A stretch of 64,000 nucleotides of DNA from the NCBI GenBank assembly GCA_037176905.1, contig JBBBWG010003225.1:1-64000 (forward strand). Reading direction: 5' to 3'. Below are positions 10,029 to 23,627 of the stretch, piece after piece. The position numbers and the translations under genes were made by a program. Below the pieces are notes generated by a model that worked only from the letters and a program-made list of their open reading frames with translations, had not been told where the DNA came from and ran no database searches. Source of the stretch: Azolla pinnata (Eukaryota > Streptophyta > Polypodiopsida > Salviniales > Salviniaceae). The stretch's first letter is position 1, and each line of letters begins with the position of its first letter.

Positions 10029-12691
10029 ATGTCTGCGCCGGCGCCCACCACCAGTGGAGGCTTCATCCGCAAAGCCGAAGGTAACAAACACCCGACCCCA
10101 TTCTTCTCATTGTTGCAGCGGAGAATTCCCCCCACAGATCCTCGGAGAAAGATCCACTGGGTGCATCTTCATCGCCACAATCCACATCCAAAACTACACC
10201 TACACGCATAATCACATGTCATCCACAGCTGCAGATACTCACAGTATGCACCAACACGTTGACACTGCATCTCCACACATCTACAGTGTATCTCCATCGG
10301 AATGATTTCGACTTCTATGTCCTACGCTTGTGGATCTTGTGCAGAAAAAGTTTCTGAAGTCGCTGGAGTGATAGAAAAGGAAGCCGAGATAACCGAGGGC
10401 CTGGCGGAGACGGTGGAGAAGATCGCCGACGAGCTCAAGAGCGATGTGATCAAAGTGAAGGATGCTGTCCACCAGGTAATAAGCACGATGCATGCATAGA
10501 CACATCCAGATTCTATTACCTGTCATCGGCCATTGAAGGATTAGTGCGAAATTCCCCGCTGATAGCAGAAATAGCGTGGTTCCCTTGGTGCATCTAGATT
10601 GGCGAAGAAATTCAAGATTCTAGTGCCTGCCATTGCTATTGAAGGATTTAGTGCTGAATTCTCCGCTGATACCACAAGTAGTGCGGTTCCCTTGGTGCAT
10701 TTAGATTCGCAAAGACATCAAGATTCTATTGCTTGTCATCACCATTGAAGGCGTAGTGCTAAATTCCCAGCTGATAGCAAGAAGTACTGTGGTGCTTGAT
10801 GCATTTAGATCGGCAAAGACATCGATTCGGCAGAAGGGGCGGTCGATGCTGTTGAATCCACTGTAAATAAGCTTCGCACCGGCCAGGATTTGCCATCTGC
10901 ACAGATCAGGCCTCCATCGAAAAGCAGCACAAATATCCCATACTGGAGCGTGTTGAGGCCTATCATCCATGTGGTTGTTGCAGGCATTTCCATCGTCCAG
11001 CTTTGGCCCACACTCACATCCTTAACTGTGACATTAACCAGGTATTTGCCATAAATTTCACAAAGTGTTGAATCAGAAATCCCACACAAGTGTTTCGATT
11101 GTTTGCTCTTGTTTTCTTTCCTTCTCCCACATTTTTGTCACATCATGAACTGATCGATGCCGATGGATTGATTTTCATACACTAGTTCTAAGGCTGGCGG
11201 TGCCGACCAGATAGCTTCAGGTCCTTCGAGCAGCACTAATAGCCCGAAATTATCTTATTGGTAAGACATGATGATTCGTTTGACATCGATTGCCTCTGTT
11301 GACTTCATTTTCAGTGGCATTTGAGGCGATTTGTTTCAATGGACTCTTGGAAACCCCCTGATTGTGCTATTTTTCTATATAGCAAATGCCACCAAGAGTG
11401 CCCAAAACAGCTAATTCTGTACTGGTGCAACCTTTGTTCTCGAGTACATGAAAATATTTTATGTTGTGATCAGCATGTTATGATTTCCTTTTGGCATTAG
11501 ATGAGATGAGTATATGTGCATACATACATGCTAATAGTTTTATGATGGTTGGTGTCTAGGTCTCTCATCTATGGTGTAGGCCCCTTAGTCCTCGCATTCA
11601 ATCTCATTAGAAAGCTGATGACGAACGAGAAAAAAATCATCTCGGAACTGGAAGGTAGTTTACTTGCATGGCCATATCAGTTGAATTAAACTCTAATCAA
11701 ACTAACTAATTTAGGGATGGTGCTAGTGTTTTTTTAAGGCCTTTGAATGGAGAACCTGTTCCGCTCAATAATGGATCGATCACCCTTAATCTCTTTCTGT
11801 TTTGGTGGATGGCTGAAAATGATTAGAAAATGTGGATGATGTCGCTTCGAAAGCCACAATGGCACTCGATACTGTGGATAAGGTAGCACACGTGGTAAAG
11901 CAGGTCTCGGAGGAGGTCGAGAAAGATGCGAAGGAAGTTCAACATTTCATCACCGAGCACAAGGTAATGTTAGTTCTGCATACTAGCTAGATAGAAGAAG
12001 AGCGAGTAACGAGGATCAAACATTCACTCCCTCATTCTCGTCTACATCATCACATCTTTGGATGTCGAAATCGCATAAAACTCGGAAATTCTTAGGCTGT
12101 GGTTGTATTAGAGAAAGATCACCGTCGGGAAGAAGAGTGGAGTGGGTGGGGGAAGAAATGGAACAAAAAAAAAAAGCACTTAGATGCTATCCGTAAATCC
12201 TAGCATGATGCGGCTGGCTCGTACTTGATTGATGAGATTGGATGGGATTAAGCTGGAGTTCTAGGGGCTCAAGAGTTGATTCATAGAATGTTTTACTACC
12301 ATAAAGGGTCCCAGCATACATAAAGGTGGAAAGACCTCGGCGGATCAACCTTAGGTCCAGCCGCCATGGCCGAAATTGCACAAGCTTTTTGCATTCATCA
12401 TCTGTATGGCTCCATGTCGCATTTCGAATCATTTGATCATTTCCAGCTGAGATTAGCAAAAACCATGATCATCATAGATGGTTTTTGCTAATCATTTCCA
12501 ATGGATTTCTGAGCTCATTATGTCGCATGCTTGGCTCGGGGATTTTCTGTAATGAGATGATTACTGTCAATCAAATGGCTAAAGATTATCTATCAAAGAG
12601 AATGAGAGAATGACATCTTTTATCGAAATCTTTTCCGCTTGTGTAGACAAGCTAAACCTGAGCCACTCTTTGTTTTCAGGCTAAGCAATGA
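10029..12691 (+). CDS. Unrecognised helical protein with two membrane segments
   Basis: Seven exons join with consistent phase into 244 residues: 10029-10080, 10345-10475, 10809-11041, 11186-11260, 11560-11654, 11827-11963 and 12680-12691. All introns are GT-AG. Residues about 18-80 form an amphipathic, Glu/Lys/Ala/Val-rich helical region (GVIEKEAEITEGLAETVEKI). A hydrophobic segment follows at about 107-130 (VLRPIIHVVVAGISIVQLW), then a Ser-rich loop, then a second hydrophobic segment at about 164-180 (LIYGVGPLVLAF), then another charged helix (DDVASKATMALDTVDKVAHV). The ends resemble LEA-like or apolipoprotein-like helices that could lie on a membrane. I do not recognise the family. Conserved phase and matched helical blocks on both sides of the membrane pair make a real gene likely. 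A plastid or other membrane location is possible but unproven. Confidence 0.72.
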
Positions 12692-13593
12692 AGAGAAGAC
12701 CTGTTTCTGCGGACGCATCGATGGGGAGGGGCTGTGGCTTCTGCCCCCAAAAAGACCAAGCGATCGATCGCATCTGTACATGGATCGCATTTTGTATCAT
12801 AGAACAAAAGATTCGTGATTGCGCATTGATCCACCTAAATACATTCTCACCAGACTACTACCTTGTATAAATGTGTCGAATACTTGTCAGAAATCGAACC
12901 CGATCGAAACCTGTACGCTACCACATGCAGTAAAAAAAAAACCAATACCTCGAGAAGAGGTATGCAACTGTATCCTGTTTAAAGCGATTTGAAAGCACTC
13001 ACAAGTTTAATTACTCATTAATCACAGTTACAAAGAAAAGGCAAAGTAAGGCATCAAAATGATGCCCAATTTGGCCATGGAAGGAGCCGAGGCATTCTTG
13101 GCGCTAATCGTCTGCATTTTTGCGAACCCGCATTGGAATCTGGCACATTGGAGAAGGCCAAAAAAAAAAAAACCATAAGAACAACAGGAATGCAAGAGTT
13201 AGTATAGTAGCAAAGGCAAAAAAAAGCATGGAGGTTGGTTATGTCCCTCTTGTCCATCAATCACATGGTTCAACCAACCATCCTCCCGATGAAGAAGACC
13301 GCGCGGCGCAAAACTAACCAAAAGTTAGTTAGTTAGTTAGTTAGTTAGGTCATGGGAAGGTTGGCTCACAATGCTCACATGATGCATGCATACAATACAT
13401 ACATACACCACACACACGCACACACACACATACATACATGCGTCGGTATGGATATAGTTGGATGTGTATATATACATACATTGTGTTCTTATGCCTATGT
13501 ATATCATATCAATCAATCAACAAGGGAGATAGAGAAGTAGAGACAAGTGGAGATTCGGAGCTTTGCTTGCAGACACAGGATCTGGTGATCGGG
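12692..13593. other. Spacer with microsatellites
   Basis: It contains poly-A runs near 12930 and 13160, a (GTTA)n run at 13324-13347, and CATA/CACA repeats at 13389-13440, followed by TATATACATACA. No gene is seen. The start of the CVNH gene is at 13594. Confidence 0.6.
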
Positions 13594-14572
13594 ATGGGGG
13601 ATGATGCCCATTCCACCAAGGCATGGCTTGCCGCATCGATCATGGTGGTTATGGCGGCCGCGGTGGTTGTGCAGAGCGCGCATGGAATTGTGAGTCTTGT
13701 GTTTCTTTTCCGGGCTTTTTTTGAGTTTGTTTTTTTTGACGTCGGAGAATGATACGGGCGATCTTGCCCAACCCCAGTTTCCCGATCTCTGCAGTTTCTC
13801 GATCCGTTTTGGGTCCATCGAGCTGTTCTCGTAACTGTACATAGGAGGGCGAATAATGACCCGTGCATGTATCTGGATTCCCGTAGAGGCCATGGCACAT
13901 TGGCACGGGGGCAAGTATGTCAACTGACATTGGCCAATGATTCGGCGTCAACGTATGTATAGGCATCTGGCATGGCATGGGTGATATGCCAGGATGCGTG
14001 ACTGACTGCATGCATCACAGGATTGCCCCCATCTCTTTTTTTTTTTTAGGATTGACTTGAGTGAACCCCTGCTGCATCTGTATCTATGTCGAGACGGATC
14101 ATTGGGGATTGCAGCCTTCCAGACGGATCATTGGGCCCCGATCTCTTTAGGGATACAGACTCGCGACGGGAAACAACAATTAGAACGCAGAAATGAAAAT
14201 TTTTAGTAAAAAAGAAATTTATGCTCCGCATTCGGGCAGCAATGCAGCTTCGCGGCGACGTGCCGGCGCGCGAGGGTGGTGAACGACTCGGTGCTCGTCG
14301 CGGCGTGCAGGGAAGTGAGCGGCGAGGGGCAGGACGCGGTTCTCGATCTCAACGAGCACGTCAGCAACGTGGAAGGGAACCTGCTGTGCACGCCCGCGGC
14401 CGGCGGCTTCGTGGGCACCTGCTCCCGGGCCCGAATCGTGCGCCAAAGTGTTCTATCGGCCGACTGCCTTGACACCGCGGCCGATCGCTCGCCCACCGCG
14501 CTCGACCTCAACGAGTGCGTCGCCAACATCGACGGCTCCCTGCAGTGGTGCGGCCTCGACTCCGGCGGCTAA
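13594..14572 (+). CDS. Secreted cyanovirin-N homology (CVNH) lectin
   Basis: Exon 1 (13594-13689, followed by GTGAGT) encodes 32 residues with a hydrophobic core (AASIMVVMAAAVVVQSAHG), a clear signal peptide. The second exon runs from about 14215 to the TAA at 14570-14572. It encodes two CVNH sequence repeats: FAATCRRARVVNDSVLVAAC with LDLNEHVSNVEGNL, and FVGTCSRARIVRQSVLSADC with LDLNECVANIDGSLQW. The LDLN...ANIDG and C...SVL...C patterns are diagnostic. CVNH proteins bind oligomannose glycans; secretion would suit an extracellular defence role, which is inference. Domain length (about 100 residues) is normal. The exon join is a problem: exon 1 ends in phase 0, but the only upstream AG before the domain (14213-14214) leaves one extra base. 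A tiny unseen exon, a different donor, an assembly slip in the A-run there, or a real break are all possible. Confidence 0.82.
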
Positions 14573-14627
14573 ATCTTGTTTTTTTAAACCCTTTGTTTTT
14601 GCTATAGTTCAAACAGCAGCAGCAGCA
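14573..14627. repeat. CAG run beside assembly gap
   Basis: A short CAG run (about 14612-14627) ends directly at a run of Ns. Confidence 0.6.
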
Positions 14628-14727
14628 NNNNNNNNNNNNNNNNNNNNNNNNNNNNNNNNNNNNNNNNNNNNNNNNNNNNNNNNNNNNNNNNNNNNNNNNN
14701 NNNNNNNNNNNNNNNNNNNNNNNNNNN
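14628..14727. other. Assembly gap of 100 N
   Basis: Exactly 100 Ns, the usual placeholder for a gap of unknown size. Any reading frame across it is meaningless. Confidence 0.99.
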
Positions 14728-16859
14728 ACAAGTTGAGGGATGTCGATAAACTTATCTCTCTCTATCTCTACATATATATATATACACATATGTAATTGTA
14801 TGTCGATTGGCTGCACTTAATGTGTAAATTTTTAATATTACTAATGATGAATCTTATTTGTGGAAAAAACAACAGTACATCAACTCCCCGATGCTACTGC
14901 GCCATTTAGTGCTGCTCTCGAAACCTTCCCCCGCCCGCTTCTATGTGACCAGGGGCAAGCGCCATCGTCCTTTCGATCGTAAGCCCATAACATTCGCATT
15001 CCTCATATGCATTGGCTCTTCGAGATCGGAACAATCGTTTGCGCATGGGAAATTACACCAAAGATGGGACAATGTTGTTCATCAAAGAGAGATAGGTAGT
15101 GGGCAGGTAGGTAGGTAGGTGAGTAGGTGGATTTGATTGTCGTCTTCGAAGGTCGAATACGATCTGTACGATTATAAGCAGTACAAGTTACATGATACAT
15201 TTGGTTGTGAGTAGTGATTCTTGATGTTCAAGGATTTTACTAATCAACGTCGCAACCAGAGGGTGCAGAACATTGGGTTTGATCGAGGATGCATGGTAAG
15301 CACATTCAAATGTGATCAAATGTCAGGCGACGACAGAAACAACGAGAAAGAGAGACTAATCCTGACATTTGTCCTTGAATACGTGTTAAGTACGTTAAAT
15401 ACAAATTAAATATGTCAAATACAGGTTAAAGATTTAGAAATGTTGGTTAAAACACGAGTTTGATACGGGTTAAATAATATTAAACGATGATACGAAATCA
15501 CAACTGTATTGAACATACGTACCGATAATATTAAGTTTTCTTATTTCGTTCCCTTGGCATTGGTAGATTTGTAATCTTAAAATTGCAACAAATTAAAATT
15601 CTGTTTAGATATTCGCTTCGGAGACAAAGCAGCAGAGTTGATTCTAGTATTTACAAATCTGGCTTAAGAAATCACAGTTCCGAAAACGTAGAATACGTGT
15701 GGGCATTCTGAAACAACGTAGATCCCTAACCCTGATCCTAGACCATTAATCGTAGCCGAAACATTTATTCCCCAAAAATCTAATCCCAACCCTGACCCTG
15801 GCTTTGCTTGGGCTGGAACCAACAATCGCCACCATGGAGTTGAAGCATATCTCTGGAGTCGAAGTAGCGCCTTTCTGGTAAGTATGTCGTGTATATCCAA
15901 CTGGATGATTGATCCAGTAGGTGTAGGAGCATTTTAATGAATAGTTGAACTTTCTTCCGTTAATCGCAACGGGTCAAACCATAAATGCCCAATTCTTTTC
16001 GCTTTACATCGATCGACCTTTTCTACGATAGATTTGGATTGCCCTTCACCCCCAGAGGCTGCAAGTTAGAGCTATATCAACACCGGAAAGGCTACAACTT
16101 ACGCCCAAAGATTGCCGGACTCCGATTGATTCAGAGATGTATTTTGGGTAGACATAGATGTCCACTTAGGAAAAACAAAAGCTCTATGTTGTTGAAAAAT
16201 CGTGTATTCTATAAAATGAAATACGTTTTAGAATACGCAGACGTATTCTGAATTGTCTTTTTTGTTTTGGCAAAATAAACTTACTAGGGCTACTATTTTG
16301 TCTTGGAAGTGAATGTTAGTCATTTTATCAACTTAGATATTAAGTGCGATCTTCTACGATTTGAGGTAAATGGAGTTTAGGAAAATTTTTAGTGAGATGC
16401 AGCTTTAATTATTTGTAGATCTGCATGATTATTGAACATATTTAGCCCGTATTTAACTAACATATATTAACAACTATGCGATAAAATGCATATTCTAAGT
16501 GTTTTTTATATATTTTTTGTATTAAATACCTTTAAAGCACGTAGCAGTACGCATACCGTATGCTACGTATGTAACAACAACATTGGAAACAGTCTGGCCT
16601 GCGTTGCTCTGGAGCCTACAATCATCATGCATCGCCCGAAAGCTTTTGTCTAAAGGTGCCGGAAACTGCGGAAAGTGGATGCCAGACATCCCAGAACAGA
16701 ACGGAAGAGGAGTTTTCAATGTTCATACAACGATCAGGCTTATCCTCGTCACACTTAGAAAAAAGAGCACCCAAGGGACGAATTTAAAGGCCGGTAGACT
16801 TCAACGGTTTTGTGGGTACCACTTCTGTTGCAGACTGCAGATTTGTCGTCATCGTTAAC
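14728..16859. other. AT-rich stretch without a recognisable gene
   Basis: It includes a short GTAG-type run near 15100-15127 and TATA microsatellite sequence near 14771-14785. Open frames are short, and none resembles a known family. Decayed transposon sequence is possible, but I could not identify a diagnostic domain. Confidence 0.4.
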
Positions 16860-17104
16860 TTGAGTACTGCAAGAGCTTGTTGCAGACTTCTCCGATTGGG
16901 AACGAGACAACTCGTTTCTTGCTGTGCCAGATCTGGAGATCAGCGGAACCCGAAGCCAGCTCTTTAGCGCGCCAGAGAGGCATCATCGGCGCGACGATCG
17001 GACGCGCTTTCCGGGATCGAAGTTTGAGCGGTGTGCATGCGATACGATCGAGAACAGCTCGCGTGCTCGATCCGATTTCGAGAGGATCCGGATTCGATCG
17101 ATTT

Positions 17105-17270
17105 TCGATCGGCATCTGCGATCGATCCACGTTTACAGCCGATTTCGAAGCATCGAATCGATCGAGAATGGCATCTGCGATCGATCCACGTTTACAGTCG
17201 ATTTCGAAGCATCGGATCGATCGAGAATGGCATCTACGATCGATCGATCGATCGATCGATGTCGAAAACT
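17105..17270. repeat. 60-bp tandem repeat rich in GATC palindromes
   Basis: Units with TGCGATCGATCCACGTTTAC and GATTTCGAAGCATCG start near 17117 and 17177 (60 bp apart), followed by (GATC)n at about 17238-17261. CGATCG and TTCGAA palindromes recur through 17030-17300. Confidence 0.75.
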
Positions 17271-17586
17271 GATCGATTGCGATGGAGTAGAAGGAGCAGT
17301 GTATCGAATCGATCAATGGATCGATCGACAGAAGAAGCTGAATCAAGGAGCTGATGCTGCTGCTGATGCCAGAATTGGAAAGCAAAAAAAAACACTCACA
17401 AAAGCTGAAGAAATCAGAGCTTCAAAAACACGAAGTCAAAAACAAAAAACAAGAAGAAGAAAAAACAGAGCGCGCAACTAAACCGCGTCGTCGTCTTCTT
17501 CCCCGCTGCCATTGCTGCTGCTGCCATTGCCGCCATAGCTCTCTGCTGCCATAGCTTCTGCTCCAGTCTGCAGTCTGGTACACACA

Positions 17587-17630
<44 letters not shown>

Positions 17631-18573
17631 GTCTTCACTACTTGCTCTCTCTGTTTTCCACCCGACCAAAACCGCCCACGAAGGACCCCCCAAGAAGAAT
17701 CCGAGAACGCTCTCATCCTGCTTCTCTTCTGCATGTTTTGCTTCCTCTTTTCCCCGTCGATGCTCTCGAAAGCTTCTGTCTTGCCGCGCCTATCCTTCCC
17801 TTGCGGGTTCTCTCTTCATCCATGGCTCATGCCCTGCGCAACAAAGAAAAAAGCCCAAAAAGGAAACACCCAAAACAATGGAACCAAGCACGAGAAAACC
17901 GCGTCTGGCAGCTCCCATTAGGGTTCCGGATCTTTTTGCCCACGGAAATCTGCACGATCTGCGGCGGGTGCATATGCGTTTTCGTGTGCATGTCTCACTA
18001 AGTGCACAGTCAATGTCACTTACCCCCGATGCTTGCTCTATGGGCACGCCCAAATAGCTCGATGTTTTTGATTCATCTGGAGAGCAACAAGCTCCACAGA
18101 GCTCATCATACTGATCCTTTGTATTTCAGCCACTTGATCGCCTATGGCATCTATTTCTATGCGAGCATGTGTTTGATCAGATGGCTCCGTGGAAAAATCT
18201 GCCGAGATTTTCCACCTGTGACCGTCGGATCCGTGCATTGACGTCTCCTCCAATGACCGTATCATTCCCTTCGTTAGCATGCTTCACAGAGTTTGGTCTT
18301 AGATCAAACAAGGGATTGGCCTTGTCTAAACCAAAATGATTAATATCATGTCAGCTTTCTATGTACAAGAAAGCTGCCCACAGTTGATCCATCATGGGTT
18401 CCTTTGTTCCGCGAATCTGTCTGTTATGAAGGTCCTTTTTATGACATGCAGATAGAGGAATTAGAGGTTTTGTAATTCTGAAAATTTTGTGCCTACTCAG
18501 TAGGTTCCAGTGATTTACAAATAGAAGATAGCGATAGAATCTGGAACCGGAAGAAGCGATTGTTGGTCGAAGG
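17271..18573. other. Spacer upstream of LACS, with CT microsatellite
   Basis: A (CT)n tract of about 40 bases lies at 17588-17627. CCGCCATAGCT- and CTGCCATAGCTTC-type motifs sit at 17530-17560. A short frame near 18130-18240 encodes a hydrophobic stretch (LIAYGIYFYASMCLIRWL). It could be the missing N-terminal membrane exon of the LACS gene, but no splice pattern proves this. Confidence 0.4.
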
Positions 18574-21907
<3,334 letters not shown>

Positions 21908-22639
21908 TATGCAATGGCTCGCGATAGCTGACTCGGATCGATTCTGGCTTGTAGACAAAGAAGACATTTGTACAAATAAGAAGAAATATCGAAACGAACG
22001 AGTCGAAGCTTGCGCAATATTTTTATATTGCAATTTGTATCTTGACCACGAGAAACATTGTTTCAATGTAATTGAAGAAGATTGCTACTCTTGTCTGGTA
22101 TTTAGCCATGGGCTACATACGTCGTCGACATCGCAGGTCAACCCAACATCTTTTCTCAATCGATTCAAAAGCAGGGAAATGGAAATCCGTCTCCTCTCTG
22201 TTTTGTGATTTGTGATTTGAGAATTGTGGAAATCAGGCGCAAACTACAGTTCATTTGTTGATGTATCCATTGGCTGTCGGCTCATTGTGTGATGCGAAGA
22301 GAAGGAATGAATTTAGGGTTTAGGGATTGTGTCGAGGACTAGTTTTAGGGTTTGTTGCGTTCATCGCAGGCCCAGTTTAGGTAACCACTGGTATGTGAAG
22401 ATGTCAAACCATATAGCCAAATCAAGAAGCTATCTGCGATAACGAAAACCCGTTACGTAATAGAATGCTCTGTATGTTGCTGACGGTTTGTCAACTGCTC
22501 CGGAGATTCGCGTTTTGCCATACGCATGGCAGACGAACGAAGAATGCTCGCCGGCTAAATTGCTCTATGGACATCGGTCCCACAAACCCTAAACTTGGAA
22601 CCCCTGACCAAAAGCAGATTCTCCGGCATACCCCGAACC
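21908..22639. other. 3' flank of LACS with a few TTTAGGG units
   Basis: Two adjacent TTTAGGG units lie near 22314-22327, and one more near 22343-22352, reading forward on the plus strand. The main array downstream reads CCCTAAA. No gene is seen. Confidence 0.5.
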
Positions 22640-23276
22640 TCACACCCTAAACCCTAAACCGATGGGCTTGAGCAGGCGCTAGCAAGCGATTCAAGAGAGA
22701 CGAGTGTGAAGCTGGAAAGCAGAGCTAAACAAAAATGATGAAGGTTTCATTTCTTCAATAATCAAAGGCCGTATCCGAAACCCTAACTAAGCCATAAGCC
22801 GCAAACCCTGGGCCTAAGCCCTAGGCCCTAAACCCTAAACCCTAAAACCTAAGCCCGAGGCCCTAGGCCCTAGGCCCTAAACCCTAAAACCTAAGCCCGA
22901 GGCCCTAGGCCCTAGGACCTAAACCCTAAGCCAGCCCGAAACCCTAATCCCTCACTAAGACCTAAGCAAGCCCTAAACCCTAATCACTAAGCCCTAAGCA
23001 AACCCTAGGCCCTAAGCCCTAAACCCTAAACCCTAATCACTAAGACCTAAGCAAGCCCTAAGCCCTAAGACCTAAACCCTAAACCCTAAGCCTTGAGCCT
23101 TAAACCCTAAACCCTAAGCCCTAAGACCTAAACCCTAAACCCTAAGCCTTGAGCCTTAAACCCTAAACCCTAAGCCTTGACCCTTAAGCCCTAAACCCTG
23201 AGCCTTAAACCCTAAACCCTAAAACCTGAGCCTCAAACCCTAAACCCTGAGCCTTAAACCCTAAACCCTAAGCCCT
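22640..23276 (-). repeat. Degenerate interstitial telomere-like array (CCCTAAA)n
   Basis: Many perfect CCCTAAA units are mixed with variants such as CCCTAGG, CCCTAAG, CCTTGAG and CCTAAGA. Variant blocks are themselves duplicated: a block of about 50 bp around CCTAAGCCCGAGGCCCTAGG repeats at about 22850-22915, and a block of about 60 bp around CTAAGCCTTGAGCCTTAAAC repeats at about 23070-23165. The array lies inside a gene-dense stretch, about 350 bp before the EXO70 start codon. It is therefore internal and not a chromosome end. Confidence 0.9.
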
Positions 23277-23439
23277 TAAACGTGCAGAGAAGGGTTTTTA
23301 TGGGCACGTTCACACCTGTCCGACCTTATTTTGGGCGTTTCTTGCTTTTGACGTTTATCTGAAGACTGAAGAAGAGTTCGCCGTCTTCGGTTTCTAGGGC
23401 TTCGAGCTGCTTCACGCAGACACAGTCCAGACCTTCCCC

Positions 23440-23520
23440 GCCATCGCCAAGCTCCTGTGCCATCGCCGAGCTCCTGTGCCATTGCCGAGCTCCTGTGCCA
23501 TTGCCGAGCTCCTGCCCTCT
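23440..23520. repeat. Short tandem repeat in EXO70 leader
   Basis: The unit GCCGAGCTCCTGTGCCATT, about 20-21 bp, is repeated about four times at 23445-23518, just upstream of the EXO70 start. Confidence 0.8.
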
Positions 23521-23627
23521 TCTTCGGTTGCACCCTCGGCTGATCCGACCTCCGATCCCATCCTCCAGGTACCCATCGCTCCCTGTCTTCCTTTTTACAT
23601 GAGCTTGCTCCCTTCCCGCCTCCCTCC

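Noticed and set aside
14448-14816. Open frames crossing 14628-14727, and likewise 52308-52407
   Set aside because: They run through 100-N gaps of unknown length.
22640-23276. Possible true telomere or chromosome end
   Set aside because: Genes continue normally on both sides and the units are heavily diverged.
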